From Methanococcus maripaludis C5 (GTDB lineage: Archaea > AGJL01 > Methanococci > Methanococcales > Methanococcaceae): a stretch of DNA of 64,000 bases. Below the pieces are notes generated by a model. That model was not told where the DNA came from. It worked only from the letters and a program-made list of their open reading frames with translations, and did not search any database. Position 1 is the stretch's first letter; the number at the start of each line of letters is the position of its first letter. Of this stretch, positions 48,880 through 59,868 are shown one piece after another. The stretch spans positions 620,001-684,000 of the forward strand of contig NC_009135.1 of the NCBI RefSeq assembly GCF_000016125.1, read 5' to 3'. The position numbers and the translations under genes were made by a program.

Positions 48880-50067
48880 CTACAAAAAGTTTGAATTTTG
48901 CACATTTTTTTCAAAAAGGGCAATTTCAGGTTCAAGTTTAATTGCAGTTTCATAAGCATATTTCGAATCTTCTTTTTTTCCAACAGTACCATAGACTTTA
49001 GAAAGCTGTATCCAAAAGTCTGAAACATTTTTATTCAGATTTATTGCTTTTTTGTAGCAGTCTATTGCTTCGTAATGTCTTTCTAAAATGTCTAAAACCT
49101 GTCCTTTGTAGCACCATGCTTTTGCATATTCGTTATCTTTATCCAGTGCTTTTTCAATAAATTCGAGGCTTTTATTATAATTTTTCAGTCTAATATATGT
49201 TCGAGCAAGTTTTATAAGTATGGATGGATTTAATGGGTTCCTTTCACTTGCAAGTTCTAAATAATAAGTGGCAGTTTCATAATCTTTATTATCATAATAC
49301 AGGAGTCCAACCCTACACCAAGGTTCGTGGCTGTTCATATGTTTTTCAAGTACTTTTGTATAAAGATCAAGAGCTTCATTAGTTTTTCCAAGTTTTCTAA
49401 AAGCATCGCCCTTTGATAGGGTTACTTCAAAGTCGCCTTTATGTTCAGTCAAATACATATCGTAAAATTGAATTGCCTTTTCATACTTTTTGACAGTATA
49501 AAATGCATTACCTATATTTTTCCATACTTCTGTATCATATGGACTTATTTTCAAAACTTTTTCATAAATATCAAGAGCTTCATCAAATTTTTTAAGTCCC
49601 ACAAGTACAGTTCCTTTTTTTGCAAGTACTTCCTTATATTTCGGCTTTTTTTCTAAAATTTTATCGAATTCCACAAGAGCTTCATCAAATTTACCCATTT
49701 TTAAGTAAGCATTGCCTAAAATTTCAGTAATTTCAAAATCTGGTTCGGAAACATCCTTTAAAACTTCAACAGATTCATTAAACAATTCCAAAGAATTTAA
49801 CAACATTGCATAATTTTTTACCATTTCAAGATCATTTGGACTTATTGATAAAGCTTTTTCGTAGGAGTCCTGAGCTAATTTTGGTTTATCAAGCATTTGG
49901 TAGGCATGTCCTTTGAAATACCATGCATGAGGATTATTTGGTTCAGAATTGATGGTTTTATTAAATAATTCTATTGCTTTTTGATATTTGCCCCTATTAT
50001 AATATTCCATGCCTTTTCCAAACAATTTTTTTGGTTCCTTTGTTTCAAAAATGGAGAGTAGTCCCAT
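48880..50067 (-). CDS. TPR-repeat protein (cytoplasmic)
   Basis: The 395-residue protein is about eleven tandem TPR units from residue 12 on, for example YYNRGKYQKAIELFNKTI, YEKALSISPNDLEMVKNYA, FYTVKKYEKAIQFYDMYL and HYEAIDCYKKAINLNKNV. It has no signal peptide or membrane segment, so it should act inside the cell as a docking scaffold. ATG at 50067 follows AAGGGCTC. The repeats are more diverged than in the broken TPR gene at 29.9-31.4 kb. Confidence 0.85.
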   Translation of the reverse strand: MGLLSIFETKEPKKLFGKGMEYYNRGKYQKAIELFNKTINSEPNNPHAWYFKGHAYQMLDKPKLAQDSYEKALSISPNDLEMVKNYAMLLNSLELFNESVEVLKDVSEPDFEITEILGNAYLKMGKFDEALVEFDKILEKKPKYKEVLAKKGTVLVGLKKFDEALDIYEKVLKISPYDTEVWKNIGNAFYTVKKYEKAIQFYDMYLTEHKGDFEVTLSKGDAFRKLGKTNEALDLYTKVLEKHMNSHEPWCRVGLLYYDNKDYETATYYLELASERNPLNPSILIKLARTYIRLKNYNKSLEFIEKALDKDNEYAKAWCYKGQVLDILERHYEAIDCYKKAINLNKNVSDFWIQLSKVYGTVGKKEDSKYAYETAIKLEPEIALFEKNVQNSNFL

Positions 50068-50247
50068 GATGAGCCCTTTTAGATTTCTTTAATATTAATT
50101 TTGAACGTATACATTTATCTAACTTTTTATTTTTTTGATAAAAATCGCCATAATTATCAAATTTAGATATATTATCATGTTCTCCGCGTAAAGACGTAAT
50201 TTAACTTCTAAAAATATATTTAAAATAACATTTATTCTGTATATGAA

Positions 50248-51015
50248 CTAAAATGAAACTATTCCAACGGATAATAATATCGTAGTTGCAGATAAAAATA
50301 CTATATCATTAAATCCAATTTTTTGACCAAGTGTTTTTATTTTGGAATCTTTTGAATATCCTCTTGAAAGCATTCCTAAATATGTTCTTTCACCTTGTTC
50401 ATATGATTTTAAAAAAACAAGTCCGACTAAAGATCCAAAAGTATTCAAAAGATCATTATAACTTAAATTTTTTCGGTTGAGTGCTCTTGATTTCTGCGCT
50501 TTTAGGGTGGATTCTAAAACATCGAACATTACAAAAAGGTATCTTATCATCATTCCAAGAAGGGTAGACATAATGCTCGGAATTCCAAGTTTTTTTCCAG
50601 CATTAATTACTTCATACATCGGAGTAGTCGAGGAAAGTAGCACTACAGAGGATATTGATACCAAAAACTTTAAAAATAACGAAATTCCAAAATCCAATCC
50701 TTCCGCGTATACTGGAAGCATTCCCAAATAAAATATTACTGATCCTCCTCGAATGAATGGCTGAAATAATGCTATAAATCCACCAAATGGAATTATCATA
50801 ATGATTCTTTTAATTAAATTTAGAAGAGGGATTTTTGAAAAGAGCATTACGAATAAAATGTAAATTTCCATTAAAATCATCAGATGAATATTGTTAAATA
50901 TTGTTGCAGTCAAAACTACGGCAAAAACAAAGATTAATTTGATTCTAGCATCTATTTTATGAAGTGGACTTTCAACAAATGCATCTCGTTCTAAACTATG
51001 AATTGATCCGTGCAA
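50248..51015 (-). CDS. cbiQ: ECF-type cobalt/nickel transporter transmembrane subunit CbiQ
   Basis: CbiQ is the T component that joins the ATPase to the CbiMN substrate module in cobalt or nickel uptake. The 255-residue protein has about six membrane segments and the coupling motifs STLKAQKSRALNR and GERTYLGMLSRGYSKD (the A-R-G type sites). The N-terminus (SIHSLERDAFVESPLHKIDARIKL) is typical. The frame starts at TTG 51015 with only a weak binding site. The matching ATPase gene cbiO, usually next in line, is absent; a TPR gene follows instead. Confidence 0.85.
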   Translation of the reverse strand: MHGSIHSLERDAFVESPLHKIDARIKLIFVFAVVLTATIFNNIHLMILMEIYILFVMLFSKIPLLNLIKRIIMIIPFGGFIALFQPFIRGGSVIFYLGMLPVYAEGLDFGISLFLKFLVSISSVVLLSSTTPMYEVINAGKKLGIPSIMSTLLGMMIRYLFVMFDVLESTLKAQKSRALNRKNLSYNDLLNTFGSLVGLVFLKSYEQGERTYLGMLSRGYSKDSKIKTLGQKIGFNDIVFLSATTILLSVGIVSF

Positions 51016-51155
51016 ATTTTAACCAACTGCTTTTATTACAATATTATACAAATGATTATGGAGTATTATTAATTTAAAATAGTTCCTAATCTATAAAAAG
51101 TCATGTTATTTTTAAAACTAAAAGAAATAATACAAATGTTTATTAAATAATATAC

Positions 51156-51458
51156 TTAAAATTCGTAATCAACGGCAGTTCTCAGTTCTGCAACTGATTT
51201 TACAAATTTTCCAACTTTCAAATGTGAGGGATGTTTTTGATAAACATCTAAATCTTCAAAATTACCAAATTCAGATACTAAAACTACATCGTAGTTATTT
51301 TCAAATTTTTTTGAATCTATTCCAACTTCAATATATTTTATTTCAGGAATAACTTCTTTTAACGCTTCTAAATTTGTTTTAATAATTTTTGCATTTTCTA
51401 ATTTTTCATTAGCATTTGCATTATCTTTTAATTTCCACATAACGATATGTTTTATCAT
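51156..51458 (-). CDS. Dabb-domain (stress-responsive alpha/beta barrel) protein
   Basis: The 100-residue protein has the Dabb fold: MIKHIVMWKLKDNA at the start, EIKYIEVGIDS, YDVVLVSEFGNFEDLDVYQKHP and HLKVGKFVKSVAELRTAVDYEF at the end. Such small dimeric proteins are seen across bacteria and archaea with unclear roles. It lies between cbiN and cbiQ in the same direction, an unusual place. ATG at 51458 follows CGGTG. Confidence 0.85.
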   Translation of the reverse strand: MIKHIVMWKLKDNANANEKLENAKIIKTNLEALKEVIPEIKYIEVGIDSKKFENNYDVVLVSEFGNFEDLDVYQKHPSHLKVGKFVKSVAELRTAVDYEF

Positions 51459-51578
51459 AGATACACCGGTTTAATTTTAAAATCATGTTTTTGGTATAAA
51501 TTATATAAAAATATGCAAGAAAAGTAAACTCCCAACATTTTGAAATTTTAAAAAATTAAAAAAAATAAATCAAAGTTT

Positions 51579-51905
51579 TTAGTTTTCTGATGTTGATTTT
51601 TTAAAGATTGAACCAACGCCAAATGAAAGTGCAGTTATTAATAAAATACCAATAATTAATGCACCAATTTCCCCAATTTTGTCCATTCCTGGAATTGCAT
51701 AGTCGGGCATTGGTGAAGGTGCAATCGTTCCTTCTTCTTCAAGACCTGCTTCTTCCAAATTTGCTCCAAGAACTTCTTCGTTAATGATTTTTTCTGCAGC
51801 GCTTTCCAATCCATCAGGGTCACCTGAAGCTAAAAATGGTGCTGCAAGTCCAAGTAATAAAGCAACAATTAATCCTGCAACCAATATTGAGTTATTGTTA
51901 TTCAT
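51579..51905 (-). CDS. cbiN: Cobalt/nickel transporter auxiliary subunit CbiN (PDGLE type)
   Basis: The 108-residue protein has an N-terminal membrane segment ([21 protein letters not shown]), the PDGLE motif in [13 protein letters not shown], and a second C-terminal membrane segment ([19 protein letters not shown]). It is the partner of CbiM in metal uptake. Its ATG at 51905 follows GCGGTGA and overlaps the end of cbiM by eight bases. It should still be translated even if cbiM is broken, unless coupling fails. Confidence 0.9.
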   Translation of the reverse strand: MNNNNSILVAGLIVALLLGLAAPFLASGDPDGLESAAEKIINEEVLGANLEEAGLEEEGTIAPSPMPDYAIPGMDKIGEIGALIIGILLITALSFGVGSIFKKSTSEN

Positions 51906-52607
51906 GTGAAATCACCGCTTTTACGCTCTTTACAAGATCCGGTCGAGCTGATGCGAGGTAACCTACCACTATTGCAGTGATTAAACCTTCAATAATTCCG
52001 ATAACTGCGTGGTAAAGGCCCATAAATTGAAGTCCAAGGTCAATAGGGAACGTTCCTGCAATTGCAAGTTCTGCTGCACAAACTAATGAAGCGATGAATG
52101 TTGCAGACCATCCTGCAGTAAATACTGCTGCGTGGAAGTTTGTTTTTTTCAATGCTTTGAAGATGTAGTATCCTACAAATCCGCCTACAATACCCATGTT
52201 AAATATGTTTGCACCCATGACGATTAAACCACCGTCTGCAAAGAATAATCCTTGAACAATTAAAACAAGAGCTAACATTAATACCGCAGCCCACGGGCTA
52301 TCAAATAAATACAACTCGACTAATAACCGATCAAAAAATATGCTAACATTAATACCGCAGCCCACGGGCTATCAAATACTATCGCAGTCAATGCCGCACC
52401 AACCATGTGTCCACTGGTTCCCCAAGGTATTGGCATGTTCATTGCCTGAATTGCAAAAATACCTGCTGCAAGTGCCGTAAATAATGGAACTGTTTTTTCA
52501 TTCATTTCTTTTGATGCCCATCTTAAGGACATACTCAGGAATATCAGGGAAATTACCCAAAATATCCCGCTTTCCCATAATGGGATAAATCCATCTGGTA
52601 TGTGCAT
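51898..52607 (-). pseudogene. cbiM: Cobalt/nickel transporter substrate-binding subunit CbiM, disrupted by a 71-base insertion
   Basis: CbiM binds the metal with its N-terminal His. The gene starts ATG at 52607 ([14 protein letters not shown], after GGTGGGG) and reads normally through [23 protein letters not shown], then meets a stop at 52320-52322. The remainder, from a second copy of [12 protein letters not shown] on, is intact in another frame to 51898. The cause is a 37-base direct repeat (52271-52307 and 52342-52378) with 34 foreign bases between. Removing 71 bases restores an open frame of 212 residues, the family's usual length. As it stands, the downstream part lacks the metal-binding N-terminus. 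Confidence 0.85.
52271..52378. repeat. 37-base direct repeat pair inside cbiM
   Basis: Positions 52271-52307 and 52342-52378 are identical over 37 bases; 34 unrelated bases (52308-52341) lie between. Both copies encode [12 protein letters not shown] on the minus strand. The 71-base period shifts the frame. Recombination or slippage between copies would delete exactly 71 bases and repair cbiM. Confidence 0.9.
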
Positions 52608-52803
52608 AGCCCCACCCATTTTAGAGTATCAATTTTTTGATATATTTAATACAGATAATATCTGATATATCGCAGTATTTATATGTTATCATATTTTATT
52701 ACTATGTAACAATAATCTGTAATTATTATTACTCATATGGGCAAAATTATATTATAACCGGATTACAATTAAGAAGAAAAGAATTAACAAAAATGTTGAA
52801 AAA

Positions 52804-55047
52804 ATGCATGTCTTGGATCTACTTAAAGAAAACAAAATTACTGAATTAAGGCCCCCTCAAAAAAAAGTAATTGACGAAGGACTTTTTGATAAAACAAAGA
52901 ATTTTTTAATATGTATTCCAACGGCTAGTGGAAAAACGCTTATTGGAGAAATGGCTTTATTAAATCATATTTTAGATGAAAATAAAAATTTAACTGGGAA
53001 AAAAGGACTATTTATCGTTCCATTAAAGGCGCTTGCAAATGAAAAATTTGACGAATTTAGGGAAAAATACGAAAAATATGGAATAAAAGTAGGACTATCA
53101 ATTGGAGATTTTGATACAAAAGAGAACCTTTCAAAGTTTCATATTATTATAACTACTTCTGAAAAGCTCGATTCACTGATGAGGCATAACGTTGAATGGA
53201 TAAATGATGTATCGTTAGCAGTAATTGATGAAATCCATTTAATCGGAGACAATGAACGAGGAGGTACATTAGAAGTAATATTAACGAAGTTGAAAAACTT
53301 AAATGCCCAAATTGTAGGTCTTTCTGCAACCATTGGAAACCCTGAAGAACTCTCAAACTGGTTAAATGCAAAATTAATTGTTGATGGATGGAGACCAGTT
53401 GAACTAAAAAAAGGAATTTACTTTGAAAATGAACTTGAATTTTTAAAAAATCCTGCAAAAAAAATAAAACAAGTTTCTCGAAATAATTTGACTGATTTAA
53501 TAGTTGATAGTGTTGAAGAAAAAGGTTCTTGTTTGATATTCTGTAATTCGAAAAGAAATGCAGTTGGTGAAGCAAAAAAACACAATTTAGCTAAATATTT
53601 AACAAGAACTGAACAGCATGAATTGAATAAGTTAAGCGAAGAAATTTTATCAATACTCGATAGGCCCGTTGAAACTTGTAAAGCACTTTCGAAATGTATA
53701 CAAAATGGTGTGGCATTTCACCATGCAGGCCTTACTTATAAACACAGAAAAATTGTTGAAGACGGATTTAGAAACAGGCTTATAAAAGTAATTTGCTGTA
53801 CACCAACACTTTCAGCAGGATTGAATTTACCATGTAGACGAGCAATTGTGCGAGACATTAAACGATACTCACAAAACGGTCTTGTAGATATTCCAAGAAT
53901 GGAAATTCAGCAATGTATTGGAAGAGCCGGTCGGCCTGGACTGGATCCTTATGGTGAAGGAATAATTTATATTAAAAATGAACGTGACGCCGAAAAAGCT
54001 TATGAAATACTCACAGGAAGTGTTGAAAATATCTATTCAAAACTTGCAAATCAGAAAGTTTTGAGAATTCATATTTTAGGTTTAATCTCGACAGGAGAAA
54101 TTAAAGACGGACAAAATCTTGTTAATTTTATGAAAAATACATTTTATGCACACCAGTTTGGAAATATTGGTGCTGTTTTATTAAATGTATCCGAAGTTGT
54201 AGAATTTTTAGAAAAAAATAAGTTTTTAGAAACAACAATTCACAAAAAAACAGAGAACAAAGTTAGGGAACTTTCTTTCGACTCTTCAAATAATTTAGTT
54301 TTAGATTCAAAAGAAACGTCGTTTGATCTTACAAATCCTAATTCAAACATTGAATTTAGATCAACGAAGCTTGGAAAAAGAATTTCTGAACTTTATATTG
54401 ATCCGATGAGTTCTGAAATTATAATTGAAGAATTACATGAATTGAAGAAAAAATGCGACCAATTGGATCGATCAAAAATTGATCAGTATTTATTCTATTT
54501 AATTTCAAAAACTAACGAAATGAGGCCACTTTTAAGAATCAGGCCGAATGAAGAACTTGATTTAATTCTTGAAATGGATAAAATGGGACTGAAAGATTAT
54601 TCGATAGAAAATATTGAAGCTTTTAAAAATTCAAAAATGTTTTGCGACTGGGTAAGTGAAATTCCTGAAGAAATAATTTTAGAAAAGTACGGTGTTGAAC
54701 CAGGAATACTGCGGTACAAGGTTGAACAGGCTAAATGGATGATATATTCGACAAAAGAGATTGCAAAATTAATCCATTTAGATAATAGTGAGATCTATAA
54801 ATCACTTTTAAAAATGGAAGTAAGGATTGAATATGGTGCAAAAGAAGAACTAATTGAACTTTTAAACGTTAAGAATGTGGGCCGTATAAGATCGAGAAAA
54901 CTATATGATGCAGGAATCAGATCTAAAATCGAGATAAACAAAAACCCTGAAAAAATACTTGAACTTTTCGGCGAAAAAATCGGTAAAAAGATACTTGGAG
55001 AACATGGAATGAAATATGGCCAACAAACTCTCCTAAATTTTAATTAA
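52804..55047 (+). CDS. Ski2-like DNA helicase Hel308
   Basis: Hel308 is a 3'-5' superfamily 2 helicase of archaea that acts at stalled replication forks. The 747-residue protein has the Q-like segment ITELRPPQKKVIDEG, Walker A PTASGKTLIGEMA, motif Ia PLKALANEK, DEIH box VIDEIHLIGD, SATIGN, GVAFHHAGL, TPTLSAGLNLP and the motif VI QCIGRAGRPG. The C-terminal part has a ratchet domain and a helix-hairpin-helix-like end (VKNVGRIRSRKLYDAGI). The start at ATG 52804 has no good binding site. The length is that of the family. Confidence 0.92.
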   Translation: MHVLDLLKENKITELRPPQKKVIDEGLFDKTKNFLICIPTASGKTLIGEMALLNHILDENKNLTGKKGLFIVPLKALANEKFDEFREKYEKYGIKVGLSIGDFDTKENLSKFHIIITTSEKLDSLMRHNVEWINDVSLAVIDEIHLIGDNERGGTLEVILTKLKNLNAQIVGLSATIGNPEELSNWLNAKLIVDGWRPVELKKGIYFENELEFLKNPAKKIKQVSRNNLTDLIVDSVEEKGSCLIFCNSKRNAVGEAKKHNLAKYLTRTEQHELNKLSEEILSILDRPVETCKALSKCIQNGVAFHHAGLTYKHRKIVEDGFRNRLIKVICCTPTLSAGLNLPCRRAIVRDIKRYSQNGLVDIPRMEIQQCIGRAGRPGLDPYGEGIIYIKNERDAEKAYEILTGSVENIYSKLANQKVLRIHILGLISTGEIKDGQNLVNFMKNTFYAHQFGNIGAVLLNVSEVVEFLEKNKFLETTIHKKTENKVRELSFDSSNNLVLDSKETSFDLTNPNSNIEFRSTKLGKRISELYIDPMSSEIIIEELHELKKKCDQLDRSKIDQYLFYLISKTNEMRPLLRIRPNEELDLILEMDKMGLKDYSIENIEAFKNSKMFCDWVSEIPEEIILEKYGVEPGILRYKVEQAKWMIYSTKEIAKLIHLDNSEIYKSLLKMEVRIEYGAKEELIELLNVKNVGRIRSRKLYDAGIRSKIEINKNPEKILELFGEKIGKKILGEHGMKYGQQTLLNFN

Positions 55048-55075
55048 AATTGTAATATAAATTTTTTAAAAAAGT

Positions 55076-55146
55076 TATGCTCAGCTGTCCCCGTTGTCTT
55101 CATCGGAAAAGGTTCCTCAGTGAAGTCGGCACTCATCATTGCATAC
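55076..55146 (-). ncRNA. Box C/D guide RNA (2'-O-methylation)
   Basis: On the minus strand all four boxes stand in order: C box ATGATGA (plus 55133-55139), D' box CTGA (55117-55120), C' box CGATGA (55100-55105) and D box CTGA (55081-55084). TATGC and GCATA form a five-base terminal stem outside C and D. The guides are GTGCCGACTTCA before D' and AGACAACGGGGACAG before D, each of normal length. Such RNAs direct fibrillarin to rRNA or tRNA. It is a GC-rich island in the AT-rich gap between hel308 and the exonuclease gene. The targets are not identified by me. Confidence 0.82.
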
Positions 55147-55258
55147 TTAAATCAGGGAAATATTCTTTAATTAGATATAAAGCTTAAATAACCTGATATA
55201 TATAGTTGAGTTATCTTGAAATAAGTTATTAAAAATTTAAAATTAAAACGTGTTAAAG

Positions 55259-55834
55259 ATGTATGTTTTTTTAGATACTGAAACAACAGGCCTTCACCCA
55301 GGACAGATTGCACAGCTTTCTTATCTGGTAACTGATGAAGATTTGAACTTAAAAAAAGTTTTTAATCAATACTACTTGGTTGACCATATGTCAAGAAGCG
55401 CTGCAAAAGTTCATGGATTAACTATGGATATACTTGATGAATTATCAAATGGAATGACTTTTGAAGATACTGTCGATGAAGTACGGGATGATCTTGAAGA
55501 TTCTGTAATAATCGGACACAATATTTCATTTGATATTCGATTTTTAAAAGCAGAGTTTGAAAGACTCGGTCCAGAATACATTCCAAAAGATAAATTCTGT
55601 ACAATGTTTCATTTTACTCCAATTTGTAAACTTCCTGGCCAGAAACGATATAAACGGCCAAAATTGGTTGAATTGATGGAATTTTTAGAACAGTGTCCAC
55701 ACGAGGGACTCGAATTTACAAAAAAAACGTATGGTTGCAGTGACGTTGGATTTCACGATGCAAGGTACGATACTGGAATTTTGTATTTATGCTACAAAAA
55801 AGGAGTTTTACTTGACCATATAAAAAAAGATTAA
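55259..55834 (+). CDS. DnaQ-family 3'-5' exonuclease
   Basis: The protein of about 191 residues has the DEDD exonuclease motifs: Exo I VFLDTETTGLHPGQ, Exo II IIGHNISFDIRFL, and Exo III FHDARYDTGILYL with His five residues before the Asp (DEDDh subtype). Extra cysteines (CTMFHFTPICKLPG, EQCPHEG) are unusual. It may act in DNA or RNA proofreading or repair; it stands beside hel308. I favour ATG at 55259; a GTG three codons earlier is possible, and neither has a strong binding site. Confidence 0.85.
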   Translation: MYVFLDTETTGLHPGQIAQLSYLVTDEDLNLKKVFNQYYLVDHMSRSAAKVHGLTMDILDELSNGMTFEDTVDEVRDDLEDSVIIGHNISFDIRFLKAEFERLGPEYIPKDKFCTMFHFTPICKLPGQKRYKRPKLVELMEFLEQCPHEGLEFTKKTYGCSDVGFHDARYDTGILYLCYKKGVLLDHIKKD

Positions 55835-55863
55835 ATTTCATTTAATTAGTTCTTTTTTAATTT

Positions 55864-56406
55864 TTAAAATTTCCATTCATCTTTTAAAATACTGTAGACT
55901 TCTGCATCGATAAATTTTCCATTTAAGAGTTCTGCACTTCTTTCAATTCCTTCAAATTTAAAATTTAGCTTTTTTGGAATTTTTGAACTTTTTTCATTTC
56001 CAATTCCACATTTTATCTGTATTCGGTTTAATTTTAAGGTATCAAATGCATAATCTATCATTTTTACTACTGATTTAGTCACAATTCCTTTATTTTCAAA
56101 TTCTTTTGTAATCCAGTATCCAATTTCCGTTTTTTTATTTTCAAAATCTGTCAGCTTAAATCCAATCAACCCTATTTTTTGGTTTTTGTAAATAATAACC
56201 GTAACAAGGTCTCGAATATCTTCTGGAAGAAACCGTATCGAGTGTATAAAATCTTTTGTATCGGCTATTTCTTTCGTAGAATCTACAAATGAAAGCCATG
56301 TTCTAAGATTTTCTCGATCAGAATCAATTAATTTAAAAATTTCTTCTGCATCTGACAATTCTATTTCTTTTAAAACAATTTCTGAATCCACTTTAAGTTG
56401 CAACAT
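55864..56406 (-). CDS. GNAT-family N-acetyltransferase (RimL-like)
   Basis: The 180-residue protein has the RimJ/RimL-type GNAT pattern: LKEIELSDAEEIFKLIDSDRENLRTWL near the start, QKIGLIGFKLTDFENKKTEIGYWI, the acetyl-CoA helix EFENKGIVTKSVVKMIDYAF, and RIQIKCGIGNEKSSKIPKKLNF. This group acetylates protein N-termini or small amines. ATG at 56406 follows TTGGGGAAG; the frame extends 29 codons upstream but with no binding site. It is divergent from pyrG. Confidence 0.85.
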   Translation of the reverse strand: MLQLKVDSEIVLKEIELSDAEEIFKLIDSDRENLRTWLSFVDSTKEIADTKDFIHSIRFLPEDIRDLVTVIIYKNQKIGLIGFKLTDFENKKTEIGYWITKEFENKGIVTKSVVKMIDYAFDTLKLNRIQIKCGIGNEKSSKIPKKLNFKFEGIERSAELLNGKFIDAEVYSILKDEWKF

Positions 56407-56516
56407 AATTCTTCCCCAAAGTTTCCGATAAACTACATATACTCTTAAAACATACATGAATCTATTACTTATTCTAACATTTGGATTTTTCAAAATCTGG
56501 AAACATTTATATTTGA

Positions 56517-58175
<1,659 letters not shown>

Positions 58176-58197
58176 TTAATTATTTGGAGGAAAATCA

Positions 58198-59130
58198 ATG
58201 TTTAAAACAGAGCCGTTTATAGAAGAATCTATTGAAGAAATAAGAAAGCAGATTAACAATAGAAAAACGATTATTGCATTGAGTGGCGGAGTTGACAGTG
58301 CAGTTGCTGCAGTTCTTACAGATAAAGCAATTGGGGATAAATTACTTGCAGTTTACGTTGATACTGGATTAATGAGGAAAAATGAGTCTGAAGAAATCTG
58401 GAAAATTTTTAAAGAACAGATGGGACTCAATTTAAAAATTGTTGAAGCAAAAGACATATTTTTAAAAGAACTCGAAGGAGTAATTGATCCAGAAGAAAAA
58501 AGAAAAATAATTGGAAGGCTCTTTATTGAAGTATTTGAGAAAGTTGCAGAAGAACAGGGTGAAGAAGTACTCGTTCAGGGAACAATTGCACCAGACTGGA
58601 TTGAAAGTGAAGGACAGATTAAAACACACCACAACATTGCGTTACCTGGTGGAATGGTTTTAGATGTTGTTGAACCTTTAAGAGAACTCTACAAAGATGA
58701 AGTTAGACTTTTAGCAGTTGCACTTGGACTTCCAGACCAGATTGCACACAGACAACCTTTTCCGGGACCCGGACTTGCAGTTAGAATTTTAGGCGAAATT
58801 ACAGATGAAAAATTAGCAATCTGTAAGGAAGCAAACTTCATCGTTTCAGAAGAAATTGAAAAAACCGAACTTAAAAACGAACTCTGGCAGTACTTTGCAG
58901 CAGTGCTCGATACAAAAGCAACTGGTGTTAAAGGAGATATTAGGGATTACAACTGGGTTGTTGCACTTAGATTTGTAAAATCACTCGATGCAATGACTGC
59001 ACATACTCCTGAAATCCCGTACGATTTAATTAAAAAAATAAGCAAAAGAATTACCTCTGAAATTCCAAATGTTACAAGAGTGGTTCTTGACGTAACTGAT
59101 AAACCACCAGCAACAATTGAATTTGAATAA
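58198..59130 (+). CDS. guaAb: GMP synthase, ATP-pyrophosphatase subunit
   Basis: In methanogens GMP synthase is split; this 310-residue subunit activates XMP with ATP and takes ammonia from the separate glutaminase subunit. Visible motifs: the PP-loop [14 protein letters not shown] near residue 28, [22 protein letters not shown], and the C-terminal dimer domain [20 protein letters not shown] at 58198 follows TTGGAGGAAA, a strong binding site. The glutaminase subunit gene is not in the window. Confidence 0.94.
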   Translation: MFKTEPFIEESIEEIRKQINNRKTIIALSGGVDSAVAAVLTDKAIGDKLLAVYVDTGLMRKNESEEIWKIFKEQMGLNLKIVEAKDIFLKELEGVIDPEEKRKIIGRLFIEVFEKVAEEQGEEVLVQGTIAPDWIESEGQIKTHHNIALPGGMVLDVVEPLRELYKDEVRLLAVALGLPDQIAHRQPFPGPGLAVRILGEITDEKLAICKEANFIVSEEIEKTELKNELWQYFAAVLDTKATGVKGDIRDYNWVVALRFVKSLDAMTAHTPEIPYDLIKKISKRITSEIPNVTRVVLDVTDKPPATIEFE

Positions 59131-59253
59131 TTCTTTAAAATACATCTTTTTTTAAAATTTAATTCTACCTACACAATAGCTATTTATTTTTAAACTTCGT
59201 TATTCATTATATCAAAAGATTTGGACTGTTTTTAACTTTTGAAAGGATGGAAC

Positions 59254-59847
59254 ATGAAGAACAATTACGGTATTCAAAAATGGCACAGCCATGGAGCAAT
59301 GCTCTGTAATTCTGAAAAATATTCGGAAGCACTTGAGTGTTATGATAAAATACTTTCATATTATCCAAAAGATTTTTTAGCAGTCTTTGGAAAAGGAATG
59401 GTTTTTTTAAAACTTAAGGAATACGAAAAAGCATTGTGGTGTTTCAACAGCGTTTTAAACATGAATTCATCATATATTCCTGCAATAAAAAATAAAGCAA
59501 TTGTGGAAGAAAAGTTAAAAAAGCAGGAACGCGAAAATTATAATAAATTTTCAAAATTGGGCGTTGAAAACTACAAACAGGGAAATTTTGAGAAGGCTCT
59601 CGACTATTTTGAAAAAGCTTTTGAAATAAATCCATATTCAGAAACTTTAAGAAAAAATATTGAAAAGACACGCCTTAAATTAAAAGAAACACTCCCTATC
59701 AGATGGAATAATAAAGGAGTCGAATATTACAAGGTTAAAAACTACCAAAAGGCGTTCGAATGCTTTGAAAAAGCTGTTAAGTTAAATCCAAATTTTGAAT
59801 CTGCTTTAAAAAATAAAGCAATGGTTCAAAAGTTACTTAAAAATTAA
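59254..59847 (+). CDS. TPR-repeat protein
   Basis: The 197-residue protein has about five TPR units, such as EKYSEALECYDKILSYYP, EYEKALWCFNSVLNM, GNFEKALDYFEKAFEINP and NYQKAFECFEKAVKLNP. It has no signal peptide. ATG at 59254 follows AAGGATGG; the frame opens five codons earlier within that site. It stops 21 bases before the flippase gene and may be co-transcribed with it. Confidence 0.85.
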   Translation: MKNNYGIQKWHSHGAMLCNSEKYSEALECYDKILSYYPKDFLAVFGKGMVFLKLKEYEKALWCFNSVLNMNSSYIPAIKNKAIVEEKLKKQERENYNKFSKLGVENYKQGNFEKALDYFEKAFEINPYSETLRKNIEKTRLKLKETLPIRWNNKGVEYYKVKNYQKAFECFEKAVKLNPNFESALKNKAMVQKLLKN

Positions 59848-59868
59848 GTTCATTTTGTTTGTGATTTC

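Noticed and set aside
55078-55150. GC-rich island considered as a tRNA gene
   Set aside because: No cloverleaf or T-arm GTTCGA-type sequence is present, whereas all four C/D boxes and a terminal stem are.
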